This document shows positions 1 to 9,261 of a stretch of 64,000 bases of DNA, piece after piece. The notes under the pieces are model-generated. The model ran no database searches. It saw only the letters and a program-made list of their open reading frames with translations, and had not been told where the DNA came from. The translations under genes and the position numbers were made by a program. The DNA lies in contig JBQTIY010000003.1 of the NCBI GenBank assembly GCA_052387675.1, forward strand, positions 1-64,000. The letters are read 5' to 3'. The stretch is from JBQTIY01 sp052387675. Its GTDB lineage: Bacteria; Planctomycetota; B15-G4. Every line of letters starts with the position of its first letter. Position 1 is the first letter of the stretch.

Positions 1-1452
1 CTTTGCAGCTACCTGCTGATTGGCTACTGGTACCAGCGACCGAGCGCCGTCGCGGCGGCCCGCAAGGCGTTCCTGGTCAACCGCATCGGCGACTTCGGCT
101 TCGCCATCGGCATTTTCCTGATCTGGACGACATTCGGAACGCTGGACTTTGAGGGCGTGCTTTACGGCGACCGCCTGGCGATGGTCGCGGATCAGCAGCC
201 GGGCCGGCTCGTGCTGATCTGTCTGCTGCTCTTCGCCGGGGCGGTGGGCAAGTCGGCCCAGTTCCCGCTGCACGTCTGGCTGCCCGACGCCATGGAAGGC
301 CCCACGCCGGTCTCGGCGCTGATCCACGCGGCCACGATGGTGGCGGCCGGCGTCTTCCTGCTGGCGCGCATCTTCTTCGTCTACCTGCCCAGCGAGACGG
401 CGCTCTCGATCGTGGCGCACATCGGCGCCTTCACGGCCTTCTTCGCGGCGACCATCGCCACGACGCAGCTCGACATCAAACGCATCCTGGCCTTCTCCAC
501 GCTCAGCCAGCTCGGCTACATGGTCATGGCCATGGGCCTGGGCGGCGTGGATGCCTCGATGTACCACCTCACCACGCACGCCTTCTTCAAGGCGCTGCTC
601 TTCCTGGGCGCCGGCTCGGTGATCCACGCCGTACACACCAATGACATCAGCCAGATGGGCGGCCTGATCCGCAAGCTGCCGCTCACCGGCTGGATGTTCG
701 TGATCGGCACGCTGGCGCTCTGCGGCGTGCCGCCGCTCTCGGGCTTCTGGAGCAAGGACGGCATCCTGCACCTCACGGCGCACCCGCCCGAGTACGCGCA
801 CACCTGGATCATCACGCTGCTGCCGACGATCACGGCGGTGCTGACCAGCTACTACATGTTCCGGCTCGTCTTCCTGACATTCTTCGGCGCGCCGCGCGAC
901 CATCACCGCTACGAGCACGCGCACGAATCGCCCACCACGATGGTGCTGCCCATGGCCGTGCTCTGCGTGCTGGCCATCGCCGCCGGGCCGCTGCTTTTCG
1001 GGCCAGAGACGCTGGCCTCCTTCCAGGCTGTCACGCGCCCGGCGGGCACGCCCGCCTGGGAACCCGTGCACGGCGACAGCAGCACGGTGCTGCACGCGCT
1101 GACCATCTTTGGGCTCGGTGCCGGCGCGGCCTTCGTGCTCTTCCAGCGCCGCTGGCTCAAGGCCGAGGCCCTGGCCAAGCTGCCGGGCCTGCGCTCGCTG
1201 CACGCGCTCTTCGACAATCGCTGGTACGTCGACGACTTCTACACCTGGCTGGTCAAGCACGTGCAGCAGAACGTGGCGCTGCTCTGCGATGCCTTTGATC
1301 GCTACGTGATCATCGGCTTCTTGGTCAATGGCACGGCCTGGAGCACGCGCGCCGCCGGCGCCCTCTCGGCCCGCTACCAGAGCGGCTCGGTGCGCACCTA
1401 TGCCCTGCTCTTCCTGGCGGGCGTGGTGGCCCTGCTGGCGGTGGTCCTGTGA
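1..1452 (+). CDS. nuoL: NADH-quinone oxidoreductase subunit L (5' truncated)
   Basis: Proton-pumping antiporter-like subunit of respiratory complex I in the cytoplasmic membrane. The frame is open from base 1 and 483 residues are visible; family members are usually about 620-680, so roughly 150 N-terminal residues lie outside the window. The visible start has CSYLLIGYW and FLVNRIGDFGF, followed by GAVGKSAQFPLHVWLPDA, which carries the conserved TM7 lysine, and EGPTPVSALIHAATMVAAG. The C-terminal part has the amphipathic lateral-helix region and a last membrane segment. The stop overlaps the GTG start of nuoM (GTGA), so the genes are translationally coupled. An internal GTG at 157 opens a shorter frame but is not a plausible start because homology runs upstream of it. 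Confidence 0.97.
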   Translation, partial: LCSYLLIGYWYQRPSAVAAARKAFLVNRIGDFGFAIGIFLIWTTFGTLDFEGVLYGDRLAMVADQQPGRLVLICLLLFAGAVGKSAQFPLHVWLPDAMEGPTPVSALIHAATMVAAGVFLLARIFFVYLPSETALSIVAHIGAFTAFFAATIATTQLDIKRILAFSTLSQLGYMVMAMGLGGVDASMYHLTTHAFFKALLFLGAGSVIHAVHTNDISQMGGLIRKLPLTGWMFVIGTLALCGVPPLSGFWSKDGILHLTAHPPEYAHTWIITLLPTITAVLTSYYMFRLVFLTFFGAPRDHHRYEHAHESPTTMVLPMAVLCVLAIAAGPLLFGPETLASFQAVTRPAGTPAWEPVHGDSSTVLHALTIFGLGAGAAFVLFQRRWLKAEALAKLPGLRSLHALFDNRWYVDDFYTWLVKHVQQNVALLCDAFDRYVIIGFLVNGTAWSTRAAGALSARYQSGSVRTYALLFLAGVVALLAVVL

Positions 1453-2969
1453 ACGACCTGCTCTACCAGCACGTGCTCACGATCATTCTGCTGCTGCCCA
1501 TCGTGGCGACGGCGCTGCTCTTCCTGGTGCCGGCCAAGAGCCGCGCCCTCATTCGCGGCCTGAGCGTGGGCTCGGCCTTGCTCACCGGCCTGCTCGCGCT
1601 GTGGCTCTTCTTCCAGTACGACCAGGCCGCGGCCGGCTTCCAGTTCCAACAGAAGCTGCCCTGGCTGCCAGCGCTGGGCGTTTCCTACCAAGTCGGCGTG
1701 GACGGCATGAGCGTGGCCATGGTGCTGCTCACGGCCATCGTCTTCACCGCCGGCGCGCTCTGTTCCTGGAACATCGAGAAGCGCCCCAAGGACTTCGCCA
1801 TCCTGCTCTGCGCGCTCGTGGCGGGCGTCTTCGGCGTCTTCGTCAGCCTCGACCTCTTCTTCTTCTACTTCTTCTACGAACTCGCAGTTGTCCCGATGTA
1901 TCTGCTCATCGGCTACTGGGGCAGCGGCAACCGCGAGTACGCCACGATGAAGCTCACGCTCTACCTCACCGCCGGCGCGGTGGTGGCGCTCATCGGGCTG
2001 CTCATGCTGTATTTCTCGGGCATCACCGAGACGCCCACCTTCGACCTCTTGGCCATGAAGGCCGCGGTCGATGCTGGCGGGGGGCTCTCCACCGCCACGC
2101 AGGAACTCATCTTCCCGATCCTGCTGGTGGGCTTTGCCACCATCGCACCGATGTGGCCGCTGCACTCCTGGAGCCCCGGCGGTCACGCCGCCGCGCCGGC
2201 CGCCGCCTCGATGATGCACGCCGGTGTGCTCATGAAGCTGGGCAGCTACGCCATCCTGCGCATTGCCATGCCGCTCCTGCCTGAAGGCGCGGTGAGCTGG
2301 CTGCCCTGGGTCGCAGTGCTGTGCTGCTTCAACATCATTTACGGCGGCTATGTCGCCATGAACCAGCGCGACATGAAGTTCGTGATCGGCTACAGCAGCT
2401 CCTCGCACATGGGCTACGTGCTGCTGGGCATCGCCTCGCTCACCGTGCTGGGCACCAGCGGCGCGGTCTTCCTCATGTTCGCGCACGGCGTCATGACGGC
2501 CCTGGCCTTCGCGCTGATCGGCTTCTTCTACGAGCAGACCCACACGCGCATGCTGGGCGACCTGGGCGGCCTGATGCAGAAGATCCCCTTCGTGGGCGTG
2601 CTCTTCGTGATGACCGCCATGGCCAGCTTGGGCCTGCCCGGCTTCGCCAACTTTGCCAGCGAGCTGATGGTCATCGTGGGGAGCTGGGAGCGCTATCCCA
2701 TCCCGACGATCCTGGCGCTCTTCGGCCTGGTCATCGGCGCCACCTACTTGCTGCGCACCGTGAAGGCCGCCTTCCTCGGTCCGATGAATCCGCGCTGGGA
2801 GGGTCTGCGTGACGCCACCGGCGTGGTGCAGCGCGCGCCCTTCCTGCTCCTGCTCGGCGTGCTGCTGATCTTCGGCTTCTATCCGCCGCCGCTGGTGGAC
2901 CTGATCGAGACGAGCATCGCCCCGCTGGTGCAGACCTTGCTCGCCGCTGAAGCGGGGCTGGGCGGATGA
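1449..2969 (+). CDS. nuoM: NADH-quinone oxidoreductase subunit M
   Basis: Second antiporter-like membrane subunit of complex I; 506 residues, normal for the family. It starts at a GTG overlapping the nuoL stop and ends in an ATGA overlap with nuoN. The TM5 glutamate is present (FFYELAVVPMYLLIG) and so is the TM8 lysine (HAGVLMKLGSYA). The TM7 segment reads GFATIAPMWPLHSWSPGGH where E. coli NuoM has GFAVKMPVVPLHGWLPDAH. The TM7 lysine position is therefore isoleucine and the WLPDAH motif is altered. From memory, a lysine-less NuoM-like subfamily with a WSP-GH motif exists in several phyla, so this is probably a lineage trait and not an error. Product call is secure; pumping details are inference. 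Confidence 0.97.
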   Translation: MNDLLYQHVLTIILLLPIVATALLFLVPAKSRALIRGLSVGSALLTGLLALWLFFQYDQAAAGFQFQQKLPWLPALGVSYQVGVDGMSVAMVLLTAIVFTAGALCSWNIEKRPKDFAILLCALVAGVFGVFVSLDLFFFYFFYELAVVPMYLLIGYWGSGNREYATMKLTLYLTAGAVVALIGLLMLYFSGITETPTFDLLAMKAAVDAGGGLSTATQELIFPILLVGFATIAPMWPLHSWSPGGHAAAPAAASMMHAGVLMKLGSYAILRIAMPLLPEGAVSWLPWVAVLCCFNIIYGGYVAMNQRDMKFVIGYSSSSHMGYVLLGIASLTVLGTSGAVFLMFAHGVMTALAFALIGFFYEQTHTRMLGDLGGLMQKIPFVGVLFVMTAMASLGLPGFANFASELMVIVGSWERYPIPTILALFGLVIGATYLLRTVKAAFLGPMNPRWEGLRDATGVVQRAPFLLLLGVLLIFGFYPPPLVDLIETSIAPLVQTLLAAEAGLGG

Positions 2970-4429
2970 ACATCGACACCGCCCAGTTCGGCGCGCTCTT
3001 CAGCGTGGAGATCGGCCTCGGCGCCCTGGCCGTGCTGCTCATCGTGGTGGATCTGCTGCTCGGCCGCGGTCGCCTCACCGGCCCGGCCGACGCCGTGCGT
3101 CTGCTGGCCTCGCTGGGGCTCATCGCGCTGCTCGTGCACGCTTGCCGGCTCGAGCCGCTCGCCGAGTCGGGCACAGGCGCCGTCGCCTACGGCACCCTCG
3201 ACGCCTTCGCCCTCTACTGGAAGCGCTTCTTCCTGGCCACGGCCCTGCTCACGCTGGTGGTCTCGGCCGCCTACGAGGCGCGCTTGCCCGCCGGCCGCGC
3301 CGAGTTCCCCACGCTCATCGTCTTCACCACGCTGGGCCTCTGCCTGCTCGCCTCGGTGAATGACTTCGTCACGCTCTTCGTGGCCCTCGAGCTGGTCACG
3401 ATCACGCTCTTCCTGCTCACGGCCTGGCGCGCCGGCCTGCCGCGCTCCATCGAGGCCGGCATCAAGTTCGTCGTCATCGGCGCCCTCGCCGCGGCCTTCC
3501 TGGTCTACGGCATCGCTTGGGTCTACGGCGGCACAGGACGCTTCGACTTCGAGAGCGTGCGCGCCGTCGTTGAGGCCGGCCCGGCCTCCGGCGCGCGCAA
3601 GTTCGGCCTGCGGCTCGTGCTCGTGGGCCTGGGCTTCAAGCTCGGCGCGGTGCCCTTCCACGTCTGGATTCCGGACGTCTACCAGGGCGCGCCCACGCCC
3701 GTGACGGCCTTCCTCTCGGTGGGCAGCAAGGCCGCGGGCGTTGTGCTGCTCATGCGCTTCGTACACGAGGTGCTCGGCGCCGGCGCGCACGACTGGCTGC
3801 TGCTCCTGGCCGGCCTCTCCGCGGCCACGCTGCTGATGGGCAATCTCGCGGCCATCCCGCAGACCAACCTCAAGCGCTTCCTGGGCTACTCCGGCATCGC
3901 GCACGCCGGCTACCTGCTGCTGGCGCTCGCCACGCACAGCCTCGACTCGGCCGGCGCCATGCTCTTCTACATGGCCACCTACCTCTTCGCGAACGTGGCC
4001 GCCTTCCTCGTGCTCGTGGTTGTCTCGCGCACCGAGGACAACTCGCACATGGACCGGCTCGACGGCCTGGCCAACCGCTCGCCCTTCCTGGCCTTCGCGC
4101 TCACCGTGGCCCTGCTCAGCCTGGCGGGCGTGCCGCCGCTGGCCGGCTTCTCGGCCAAGTGGATGATCCTGCGCGCCGCCGTGGCCGAGCCGCAGCTCCT
4201 CTGGCTGGTCATCCTGGCCGGCGTGATGATCGTCGTCTCGCTCTACTACTACCTCTGCATCATCAAGCGCATGTACATGCGCGAAGCCAAGGACACCGGC
4301 GTGCTCGAGCTCACCGGCGGCACGCGCTGGGTGCTCCTGGGCTGCGTGCTCGCCACGCTGATCTTCGGCATGTGGCAGGCGCCGCTCTACGAACTGGCCC
4401 GCAGCGGAGCGGCTTCGCTCTTCGGCTGA
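2966..4429 (+). CDS. nuoN: NADH-quinone oxidoreductase subunit N
   Basis: Third antiporter-like subunit of complex I; 487 residues with about 14 membrane segments. Diagnostic motifs are GFKLGAVPFHVWIPDVYQ, which retains the TM7 lysine, then GAPTPVTAFLSVGSKAAG, and near the C-terminus AGVPPLAGFSAKWMI. The start codon overlaps the nuoM stop by four bases. It is the last gene of the nuo operon here: immediately after the stop begins a dispersed repeat, which may also serve as the transcript end. Confidence 0.97.
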   Translation: MNIDTAQFGALFSVEIGLGALAVLLIVVDLLLGRGRLTGPADAVRLLASLGLIALLVHACRLEPLAESGTGAVAYGTLDAFALYWKRFFLATALLTLVVSAAYEARLPAGRAEFPTLIVFTTLGLCLLASVNDFVTLFVALELVTITLFLLTAWRAGLPRSIEAGIKFVVIGALAAAFLVYGIAWVYGGTGRFDFESVRAVVEAGPASGARKFGLRLVLVGLGFKLGAVPFHVWIPDVYQGAPTPVTAFLSVGSKAAGVVLLMRFVHEVLGAGAHDWLLLLAGLSAATLLMGNLAAIPQTNLKRFLGYSGIAHAGYLLLALATHSLDSAGAMLFYMATYLFANVAAFLVLVVVSRTEDNSHMDRLDGLANRSPFLAFALTVALLSLAGVPPLAGFSAKWMILRAAVAEPQLLWLVILAGVMIVVSLYYYLCIIKRMYMREAKDTGVLELTGGTRWVLLGCVLATLIFGMWQAPLYELARSGAASLFG

Positions 4430-4430
4430 T

Positions 4431-4805
4431 CGCCGCTCCGCGGCTGCCACGGGGCTGCTCTGGCCGGCTGTCCTCGCTCTCGCCCCAGCACTACTCCGGC
4501 AGTCGTTCGTCCACACTGGCGAACCGCTGCGGAGGCCGGCCTCCGCAGCCCCGGGCGCGCCGCTCCGCGGACAACAGGCAGCCCATCGCTTCAGTGCCGT
4601 TGGCAGAGCACTCAGCGACAGCCAGCTGCCTTTCACGCGTGCAGCGGTGTGCGACGCGGCGGGGGTCGGTGTGCCGCGAGTTCCGCAGCCGGTCTCGGCC
4701 GCCTCGGCCGAGTCGGCGAGGACTGCCCGAGCGGCACCGCCGAGCCCCCGTCGCGGGCGCACTGTGCGCACAGCGGGGGCGCACTGAGCGCTCCCTGTGC
4801 CAACG
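4431..4805. repeat. Composite dispersed repeat (elements D and A) after nuoN
   Basis: Fills the 482-base gap between nuoN and the M28 peptidase gene. Element D begins just after the stop with GCGGCTGCCACGGGGC and continues with TGTCCTCGCTCTCGCC; close copies start near 37168 and 61033, also just after stop codons. Element A (about 4641-4796) begins GTGTGCGACGCGGCGGGGG. It contains an imperfect inverted repeat with left arm GGGGGTCGGTGTGCCGC and right arm GCGGCACCGCCGAGCCCCC around CTCGGCCGAG-like palindromes. Other copies lie near 6771 (fragment), 15141, 37311 and 47831. No convincing gene is present in this gap. Confidence 0.85.
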
Positions 4806-4911
4806 TCTCGCCATAGCCTGAGCGCTGGTCCGGCCACGGTGTCCGGTTAACCTCGGCACCCACGAGTGGCGCGCGACTGGTGCCACGCGCAGCACGGGAG
4901 GTTGCCGAGCC

Positions 4912-6315
4912 ATGTCACGACGTCCGAGCCGTTCTCAAGGGATCTGGAGCACGTTGAAGTTCGCCGCGGCGCCGCTCGTCGCCTTGGCGCTCGCGCTGGG
5001 CTGCTCGACCTCCGGCGAATCGACGGCGCGCGACGAGTCGGTGCGCCCGCAACAGTCCGGCCCTGCCGTGGCCACGACGCCCGCTGACCGCGAGATCACG
5101 GCCGACGAGATCCTGGAGCACGTCGAGATTCTGGCCAGCGACGCCTATGAGGGCCGCGAGGCGGGCGCGCCAGGCGAGCGGCTCGCCGCGGCCTACCTCG
5201 TGAAGCAACTCGAGCGCGCGGCAGAGCGGCAGCGACAGGCCGGAGTGCCGCCGGAACTACGCCTGCAGCCAGCCGGGCCTGAAGACTCGTGGTTTCAGGA
5301 CTTCACGATCCCGCGGCCCAACGGCGATCTCCTCGCGCGCAACGTGCTCGCGCGCCTGCCGGGCAGCGATCCGGAGCTGCGCGACGAAGCCCTCGTGGTG
5401 GGTGCGCACTACGATCACGTGGGCTTCGGCGAGAACGGCAATGCCCTCGACCGGCCGGGCGAGATCCACAACGGCGCTGACGACAACGCCAGCGGCACGG
5501 CGACCCTGCTCGACCTCGCCACCTCGCTCGCCGGCGCAGGCTGGCAGCCGCGGCGCACGATCCTCTTCCAGTGGTACTCGGGCGAAGAGCTCGGCCTGCT
5601 CGGCAGCAAGCACTGGGTGAACAACTCCACGCATCCGCTGGAGGACACGGTGTTCATGATCAACATGGACATGGTGGGGCGGCTCACTGGACGCACACTC
5701 GTCGTCGGCGGCACGGGCACCAGCCCCGGCTTGGGTGAACTGGCCAGCGGCCTCTGTGAGGAACTGGGCCTCAACATGATCGACGACCCACCCGGCACCG
5801 CGCCCTCGGACAACACCAGCTTCTACGAGAAGAGCATTCCGGCGCTGTTCTTGTTCACCGGCTTGCACGAGCAGTACCACAAGGCCGACGACGACCTGGA
5901 GTTCCTCAACGCCGCGGGAGCCGCCGACGTGGGCCGGTTGGCGCAGGGCTTGCTCGCAGCTCTCGATGCGCGCGACGAGCGCCCCGTCTTCACACGCTCG
6001 CCCGGCGACGCGCTCATGTACTGGCCGCGCAAGTACATCGGCGCCACCTTCTCGGCCCAGCTCGAAGACGTGCCCGAGGCTCTCGGCGGCGGATTCGGCC
6101 TGCGCTGCGAACTCACCGTGCCGGAGATGCCGGCCAGCCGCGCCGGCCTGCGCGAAGGCGACCTCGTCACGGCGGTGGACGGCGAGGCCGTGACCCGGCA
6201 CACGGCGCTCTCACGCTGGCTCAAGCGCGTGGAGCACGAGCTCTTACCGCTGCCGCTCACGGTCTTGCGCGACGGCGCGCTTCAGGAACTCGTAGTCCAG
6301 CCGATCCTGCGCTGA
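4912..6315 (+). CDS. M28 family zinc aminopeptidase with PDZ domain, lipoprotein
   Basis: Secreted metallopeptidase of 467 residues. The N-terminus has a basic stretch, a hydrophobic core and a lipobox (ALGC), so it is probably a lipoprotein. The M28 zinc ligands are visible in order: AHYDH, then HNGADDNASG, WYSGEELGLLG with the catalytic and metal glutamates, NMDMVGRL, and HEQYHKADDD. The last 90 or so residues form a PDZ-like domain (ASRAGLREGDLVTAVDGE). The start ATG at 4912 follows GGGAGG a few bases upstream (GGAGGTTGCCGAGCC), which supports it. Substrate is unknown; relatives release N-terminal amino acids from peptides. It is adjacent to, but not in, the nuo operon. Confidence 0.93.
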   Translation: MSRRPSRSQGIWSTLKFAAAPLVALALALGCSTSGESTARDESVRPQQSGPAVATTPADREITADEILEHVEILASDAYEGREAGAPGERLAAAYLVKQLERAAERQRQAGVPPELRLQPAGPEDSWFQDFTIPRPNGDLLARNVLARLPGSDPELRDEALVVGAHYDHVGFGENGNALDRPGEIHNGADDNASGTATLLDLATSLAGAGWQPRRTILFQWYSGEELGLLGSKHWVNNSTHPLEDTVFMINMDMVGRLTGRTLVVGGTGTSPGLGELASGLCEELGLNMIDDPPGTAPSDNTSFYEKSIPALFLFTGLHEQYHKADDDLEFLNAAGAADVGRLAQGLLAALDARDERPVFTRSPGDALMYWPRKYIGATFSAQLEDVPEALGGGFGLRCELTVPEMPASRAGLREGDLVTAVDGEAVTRHTALSRWLKRVEHELLPLPLTVLRDGALQELVVQPILR

Positions 6316-6321
6316 GCGCCG

Positions 6322-6744
6322 CTAGCTGCTGACCTGCGCGCAGCCCAGCGCCCGCAGCGCCGCGCGAGTCGTCTCGGCGGCCGCATCGAGCGAGGCGGCC
6401 GTGGCATTGGCATCGGCCTTGGCGAAGTTCAGGTCGCCGATGCTCTCGATCGGGAGCAGGTGCAGATGCACGTGCCGGACCTCCAGGCCCGCAATCATCA
6501 GGCCCACCTTCTGCGGCTGGAAAGCCTGCTGCAAGGCCTGCCCGATCGTGCGCGCCACCCCGAAGAGGTGCGCGTTGAGCTCGGGCGGCAGGTCGATCCA
6601 GTGGTCGATCTCCTGTCGCGGCACGACGAGCAGATGCCCGGGGCGGATCGGCTGAATGGTGAGGAAGGCCACGGCCAGCGGGTCCTTCCACACGAAACGC
6701 GCGGGGAGTTCGCCGTTCAGGATGCGTGTGAACACGGTCGCCAT
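6322..6744 (-). CDS. HIT family nucleotide hydrolase
   Basis: Protein of 140 residues with the histidine-triad signature HVHLHLLP near residues 90-97. Upstream is the typical GHLLVVPRQEIDHWIDLP segment of HIT hydrolases. Such enzymes cleave nucleotide phosphoramidates or dinucleoside polyphosphates through a histidine nucleophile. ATG at 6744 is preferred; an in-frame GTG three codons upstream (6753) is an alternative. It converges on the M28 gene, with six bases between the two stops. Substrate cannot be told from sequence. Confidence 0.93.
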   Translation of the reverse strand: MATVFTRILNGELPARFVWKDPLAVAFLTIQPIRPGHLLVVPRQEIDHWIDLPPELNAHLFGVARTIGQALQQAFQPQKVGLMIAGLEVRHVHLHLLPIESIGDLNFAKADANATAASLDAAAETTRAALRALGCAQVSS

Positions 6745-6753
6745 GCCGCCCAC

Positions 6754-7359
6754 GATACCGAAGTCCGCTGATGCATCGGTGTGCGACGCGGCGGGGTGTC
6801 GGTGTGCCGCTCTACTTCCATTTCTGGTTCAGGACGCGAGGGCGAGCAATGGCTACGCGGCCAGCAATGGGCTCAAAGGAGTCACGTCGTGAGTCGAAAC
6901 TGCCATCGCGCTGCGCAACGCACCCAGAGACGCGCAGGGGGACGCTGGGGAGGTGAAGCGGACGTCGACGGGGGACGCGATGAGCGCGAGTCCGGCCAGC
7001 GGGCGACGTGACGGCGTGGAAGTCGGCGGCCCCGCGACAGGCCGACGCTGCGAGCGGGGGAGAGAGGAGATGTCAGCTCAGCGAAGCTCAGCGGGGAGGC
7101 CCTGGGCCGTGGCGAGCCCATGCCGCAGCACGTATGGTGGGGGTCTTGGAAGGCCTTTCCCCAGTGGATGCGTGCGTGGGGCCACGAGCGGATTGCCTTT
7201 AGGCTTCGTCCTTGCCGACTGGCGGAGTTTCGGAGCAGTTCAGGCGTAAGCTGGGAGTCATGTATCTCCTTCCCCTATCATCAGGTCTCAGACGGCGCCA
7301 GCAGGCCTGCGGATTCACGCGCGCAGTCCTCACGGGCGGAGTCAAGACTGACGGCAGGC
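6754..7359. other. Gene-free left boundary of the accessory island
   Basis: No gene of its own is supported in these 606 bases. It holds a fragment of dispersed element A (about 6770-6811, GTGTGCGACGCGGCGGGGTG) and then the left copy of the direct repeat described at 6929-7122. After 7122 the sequence has no relative in the window and leads into the first island gene. Open frames run through it (an upstream extension of the SIS-HAD frame reaches 7120) but show no homology before about codon 80. No convincing promoter was found by eye. Confidence 0.6.
6929..7122 (+). repeat. Left copy of island-flanking direct repeat (IS91-type end)
   Basis: It begins GACGCGCAGGGGG and ends GGCGAGCCCATG, and the same blocks occur in the same order at 14830-14950. 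Shared blocks include GAGGTGAAGCGGA, GTCGACGG, CCCCGCGACAGG, GACGCTGCGAGCGG, CAGCGGGGAGGCCC and GGGCCG. This left copy is about 70 bases longer, mainly through an insertion of about 55 bases after GTCGACGG that looks partly duplicated, plus a short CAGCTCAGCGAAGCT expansion. Similarity stops abruptly at the CATG on both sides. Since the right copy directly abuts a transposase remnant, I infer that both are terminal sequences of an IS91-like element. Confidence 0.75.
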
Positions 7360-9261
7360 ATGGCGATAGGTCGGCCGCCGGGGCGGCAAGTGGGTAAGGC
7401 ATTCACAACGGAGCTGGCAGCTCTCGACGACACGTACGACTGGGCCCGCGCCGTCCCGCTTGGCCCGCTTCAGGAGTTTGCAAGCGAAGCCAGGACGCGG
7501 TCGCTCTTGGCCATCGGCTCCGGTGGCTCGGCGACGGCGGCGCACTTGGCCGCAATGCTCCATCGCCGCAACACCGGCTCGTTCGCGCGCCACGCCACTC
7601 CGCTCGACTTCCTGCTGACTGAGCCCCACCTCGGTGAGGCGGCCGTTCTACTGCTCTCGGCGTCGGGCAGGAACCGCGACGTTCTTGCCACGCTCAAGAG
7701 ATGCATCGACCATGATGCGCGGACGGTCGCGGCGATCTGTACTCGCCGCGGGAGCCCGCTTGCTGCGGCTGCGCACAGGTTCGAGCGAGCAGCAGTGTTC
7801 GAAGAGAACGTCCCTTGTGGCAAGGACGGATTCCTCGCTACCAATTCGCTTCTCGCGACCAGCGTCCTTATCGCGCGGGCCTACGGATCAAGCCTGCCCG
7901 AGCGCGCCGCGTCGAACGACACGACGTTGCAGCTCCCCGAGTTCGAGGGGCGTTCAGCTGTTGTTGTGCTCTACGGCGGTTGGGGTAGTCCCGTCGCGAC
8001 CGACCTCGAATCGAAGTTGAACGAGTCCGCGATCGCGTCGGCTCTGATCAGCGACTATAGGAACTTCGGGCACGGGCGACATCTCTGGCTTGCGCGCCGG
8101 GCGTCCGAGACTCTGATCGTCGCACTCGTGACACCGGAAACGGCCGAGGTAGCGTACCGAACGCGCGCGTTGATTCCGCGCCGCATTCCGGTAGTCCAAC
8201 TGCAGTCGGCGCAGGAGGGGCCGGCCGCAACGCTCGACCTACTGGTACAGGGCTTCCGCCTAGTGGGTCTGCTCGGGAGGTCGCAGAGCTTCGACCCAGG
8301 TCGGCCGGCCGTGCCCGAGTTCGGTAGAAAGCTGTACCGACTCGCTCCGCCTTCGCAAACGTCGGAGACGCCACCGGCGGTCATGCGCAAGCTCGCGCGA
8401 ACCAGCGCGCTCGGGCACGCAGACAAGGACACTGTCGCCGCCGCCTGGCGGCACTTCGTGGAACTCATTGGTCGGAGACCTATCGGCGGCATCGTCCTCG
8501 ACTACGACGGCACGCTCTGCGCGCGCGCGGACCGGTTCGGCGCCCTCCGCAAGGAGATCGCGGCTGAATGTCGTCGGCTGCTCTCGGGCGGTATCGTCCT
8601 CGGGATCGCTACGGGGCGAGGTCGCTCGGTTCGGGAAGCGCTCCAAGCTGCACTGCCGCGCTCGTCGTGGGACCGAATAGTCGTCGGCTACTACAACGGA
8701 ACCGAGATTGCCTCCCTCGCGCGCGAGGATGTGCCCGACCGGCATGCGCCACCGGAGCCGCCGCTCGATGCCGCAAATGACCTCCTGGAAAGTGACACGG
8801 CGCTTCGTGATCTCGCGACGCTGACTCCAAGGCGCCGCCAGATCACCGTCGAACCGAAGCGCCCGCTGTCGACCGACGCGCTCTTGTCGCAGGTGGTGAG
8901 CGTCCTGGCGCGGCTCGAGTCCCAAGGCGTACGGGTTTCGGCCTCGGCGCACTCGGTCGATGTGCTGCCGCCCGGCGTCGGGAAGCTCGCCGTGGTCGCA
9001 GAGCTTGAACGGCGTGTCCGGGAGGGAACCGAGGTTCTCTGCATCGGCGACCGCGGCCACTGGCCGGGCAACGACAGCGCGCTCCTCTCGCACGTCCCGT
9101 CGCTCAGCGTCGATGAGGTGTCCTCCTCGCTCGAGACCTGCTGGAATCTCGCACCCGCGGGCGTGAGCGGCGTCGAGGCGACGCTGCAGTACCTTCGCGC
9201 GATGCGCGCAAAGGGCGGACGCGCAACCCTCGACGCCTCCAGAATCGTGAGGCGTACGTGA
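7360..9261 (+). CDS. SIS-domain / HAD-phosphatase fusion protein (island gene 1)
   Basis: From the chosen ATG this is 633 residues in two parts. Residues about 1-320 are a double SIS (sugar isomerase) fold. The phosphosugar loop IGSGGSATA is at 52-60 and the second loop SASGRN at 100-105. Residues about 375-610 are a Cof-type HAD hydrolase. Motif I DYDGTLC is at 381-387, TGRGRS at 418-423, a motif III lysine (GKLAVV) near 542, and motif IV GDRGHWPGND at 563-572, so the catalytic set looks complete. The pairing suggests isomerisation and dephosphorylation of a sugar phosphate; the substrate is unknown. The start is uncertain: GTG at 7390 is possible, and the longer frame from 7120 has no homology. 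The stop overlaps the next start (GTGA). G+C is lower than in flanking housekeeping genes. Confidence 0.85.
   Translation: MAIGRPPGRQVGKAFTTELAALDDTYDWARAVPLGPLQEFASEARTRSLLAIGSGGSATAAHLAAMLHRRNTGSFARHATPLDFLLTEPHLGEAAVLLLSASGRNRDVLATLKRCIDHDARTVAAICTRRGSPLAAAAHRFERAAVFEENVPCGKDGFLATNSLLATSVLIARAYGSSLPERAASNDTTLQLPEFEGRSAVVVLYGGWGSPVATDLESKLNESAIASALISDYRNFGHGRHLWLARRASETLIVALVTPETAEVAYRTRALIPRRIPVVQLQSAQEGPAATLDLLVQGFRLVGLLGRSQSFDPGRPAVPEFGRKLYRLAPPSQTSETPPAVMRKLARTSALGHADKDTVAAAWRHFVELIGRRPIGGIVLDYDGTLCARADRFGALRKEIAAECRRLLSGGIVLGIATGRGRSVREALQAALPRSSWDRIVVGYYNGTEIASLAREDVPDRHAPPEPPLDAANDLLESDTALRDLATLTPRRRQITVEPKRPLSTDALLSQVVSVLARLESQGVRVSASAHSVDVLPPGVGKLAVVAELERRVREGTEVLCIGDRGHWPGNDSALLSHVPSLSVDEVSSSLETCWNLAPAGVSGVEATLQYLRAMRAKGGRATLDASRIVRRT

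Noticed and set aside
4641..4796. Element A considered as a CRISPR repeat or structured RNA
   Set aside because: Copies are single and kilobases apart, with no spacers; hairpin structure and intergenic placement fit a REP/MITE-like repeat better.
2879..4837. Long minus-strand frame of 652 codons opposite nuoM/nuoN
   Set aside because: High-GC shadow of nuoN: composition is Arg/Glu/His-rich low complexity with no motif, while the plus strand has intact complex I motifs.
7120..7359. N-terminal extension of the SIS-HAD protein from ATG 7120
   Set aside because: The extra 80 residues have no homology and begin inside the flanking repeat (the ATG is the last triplet of the repeat).
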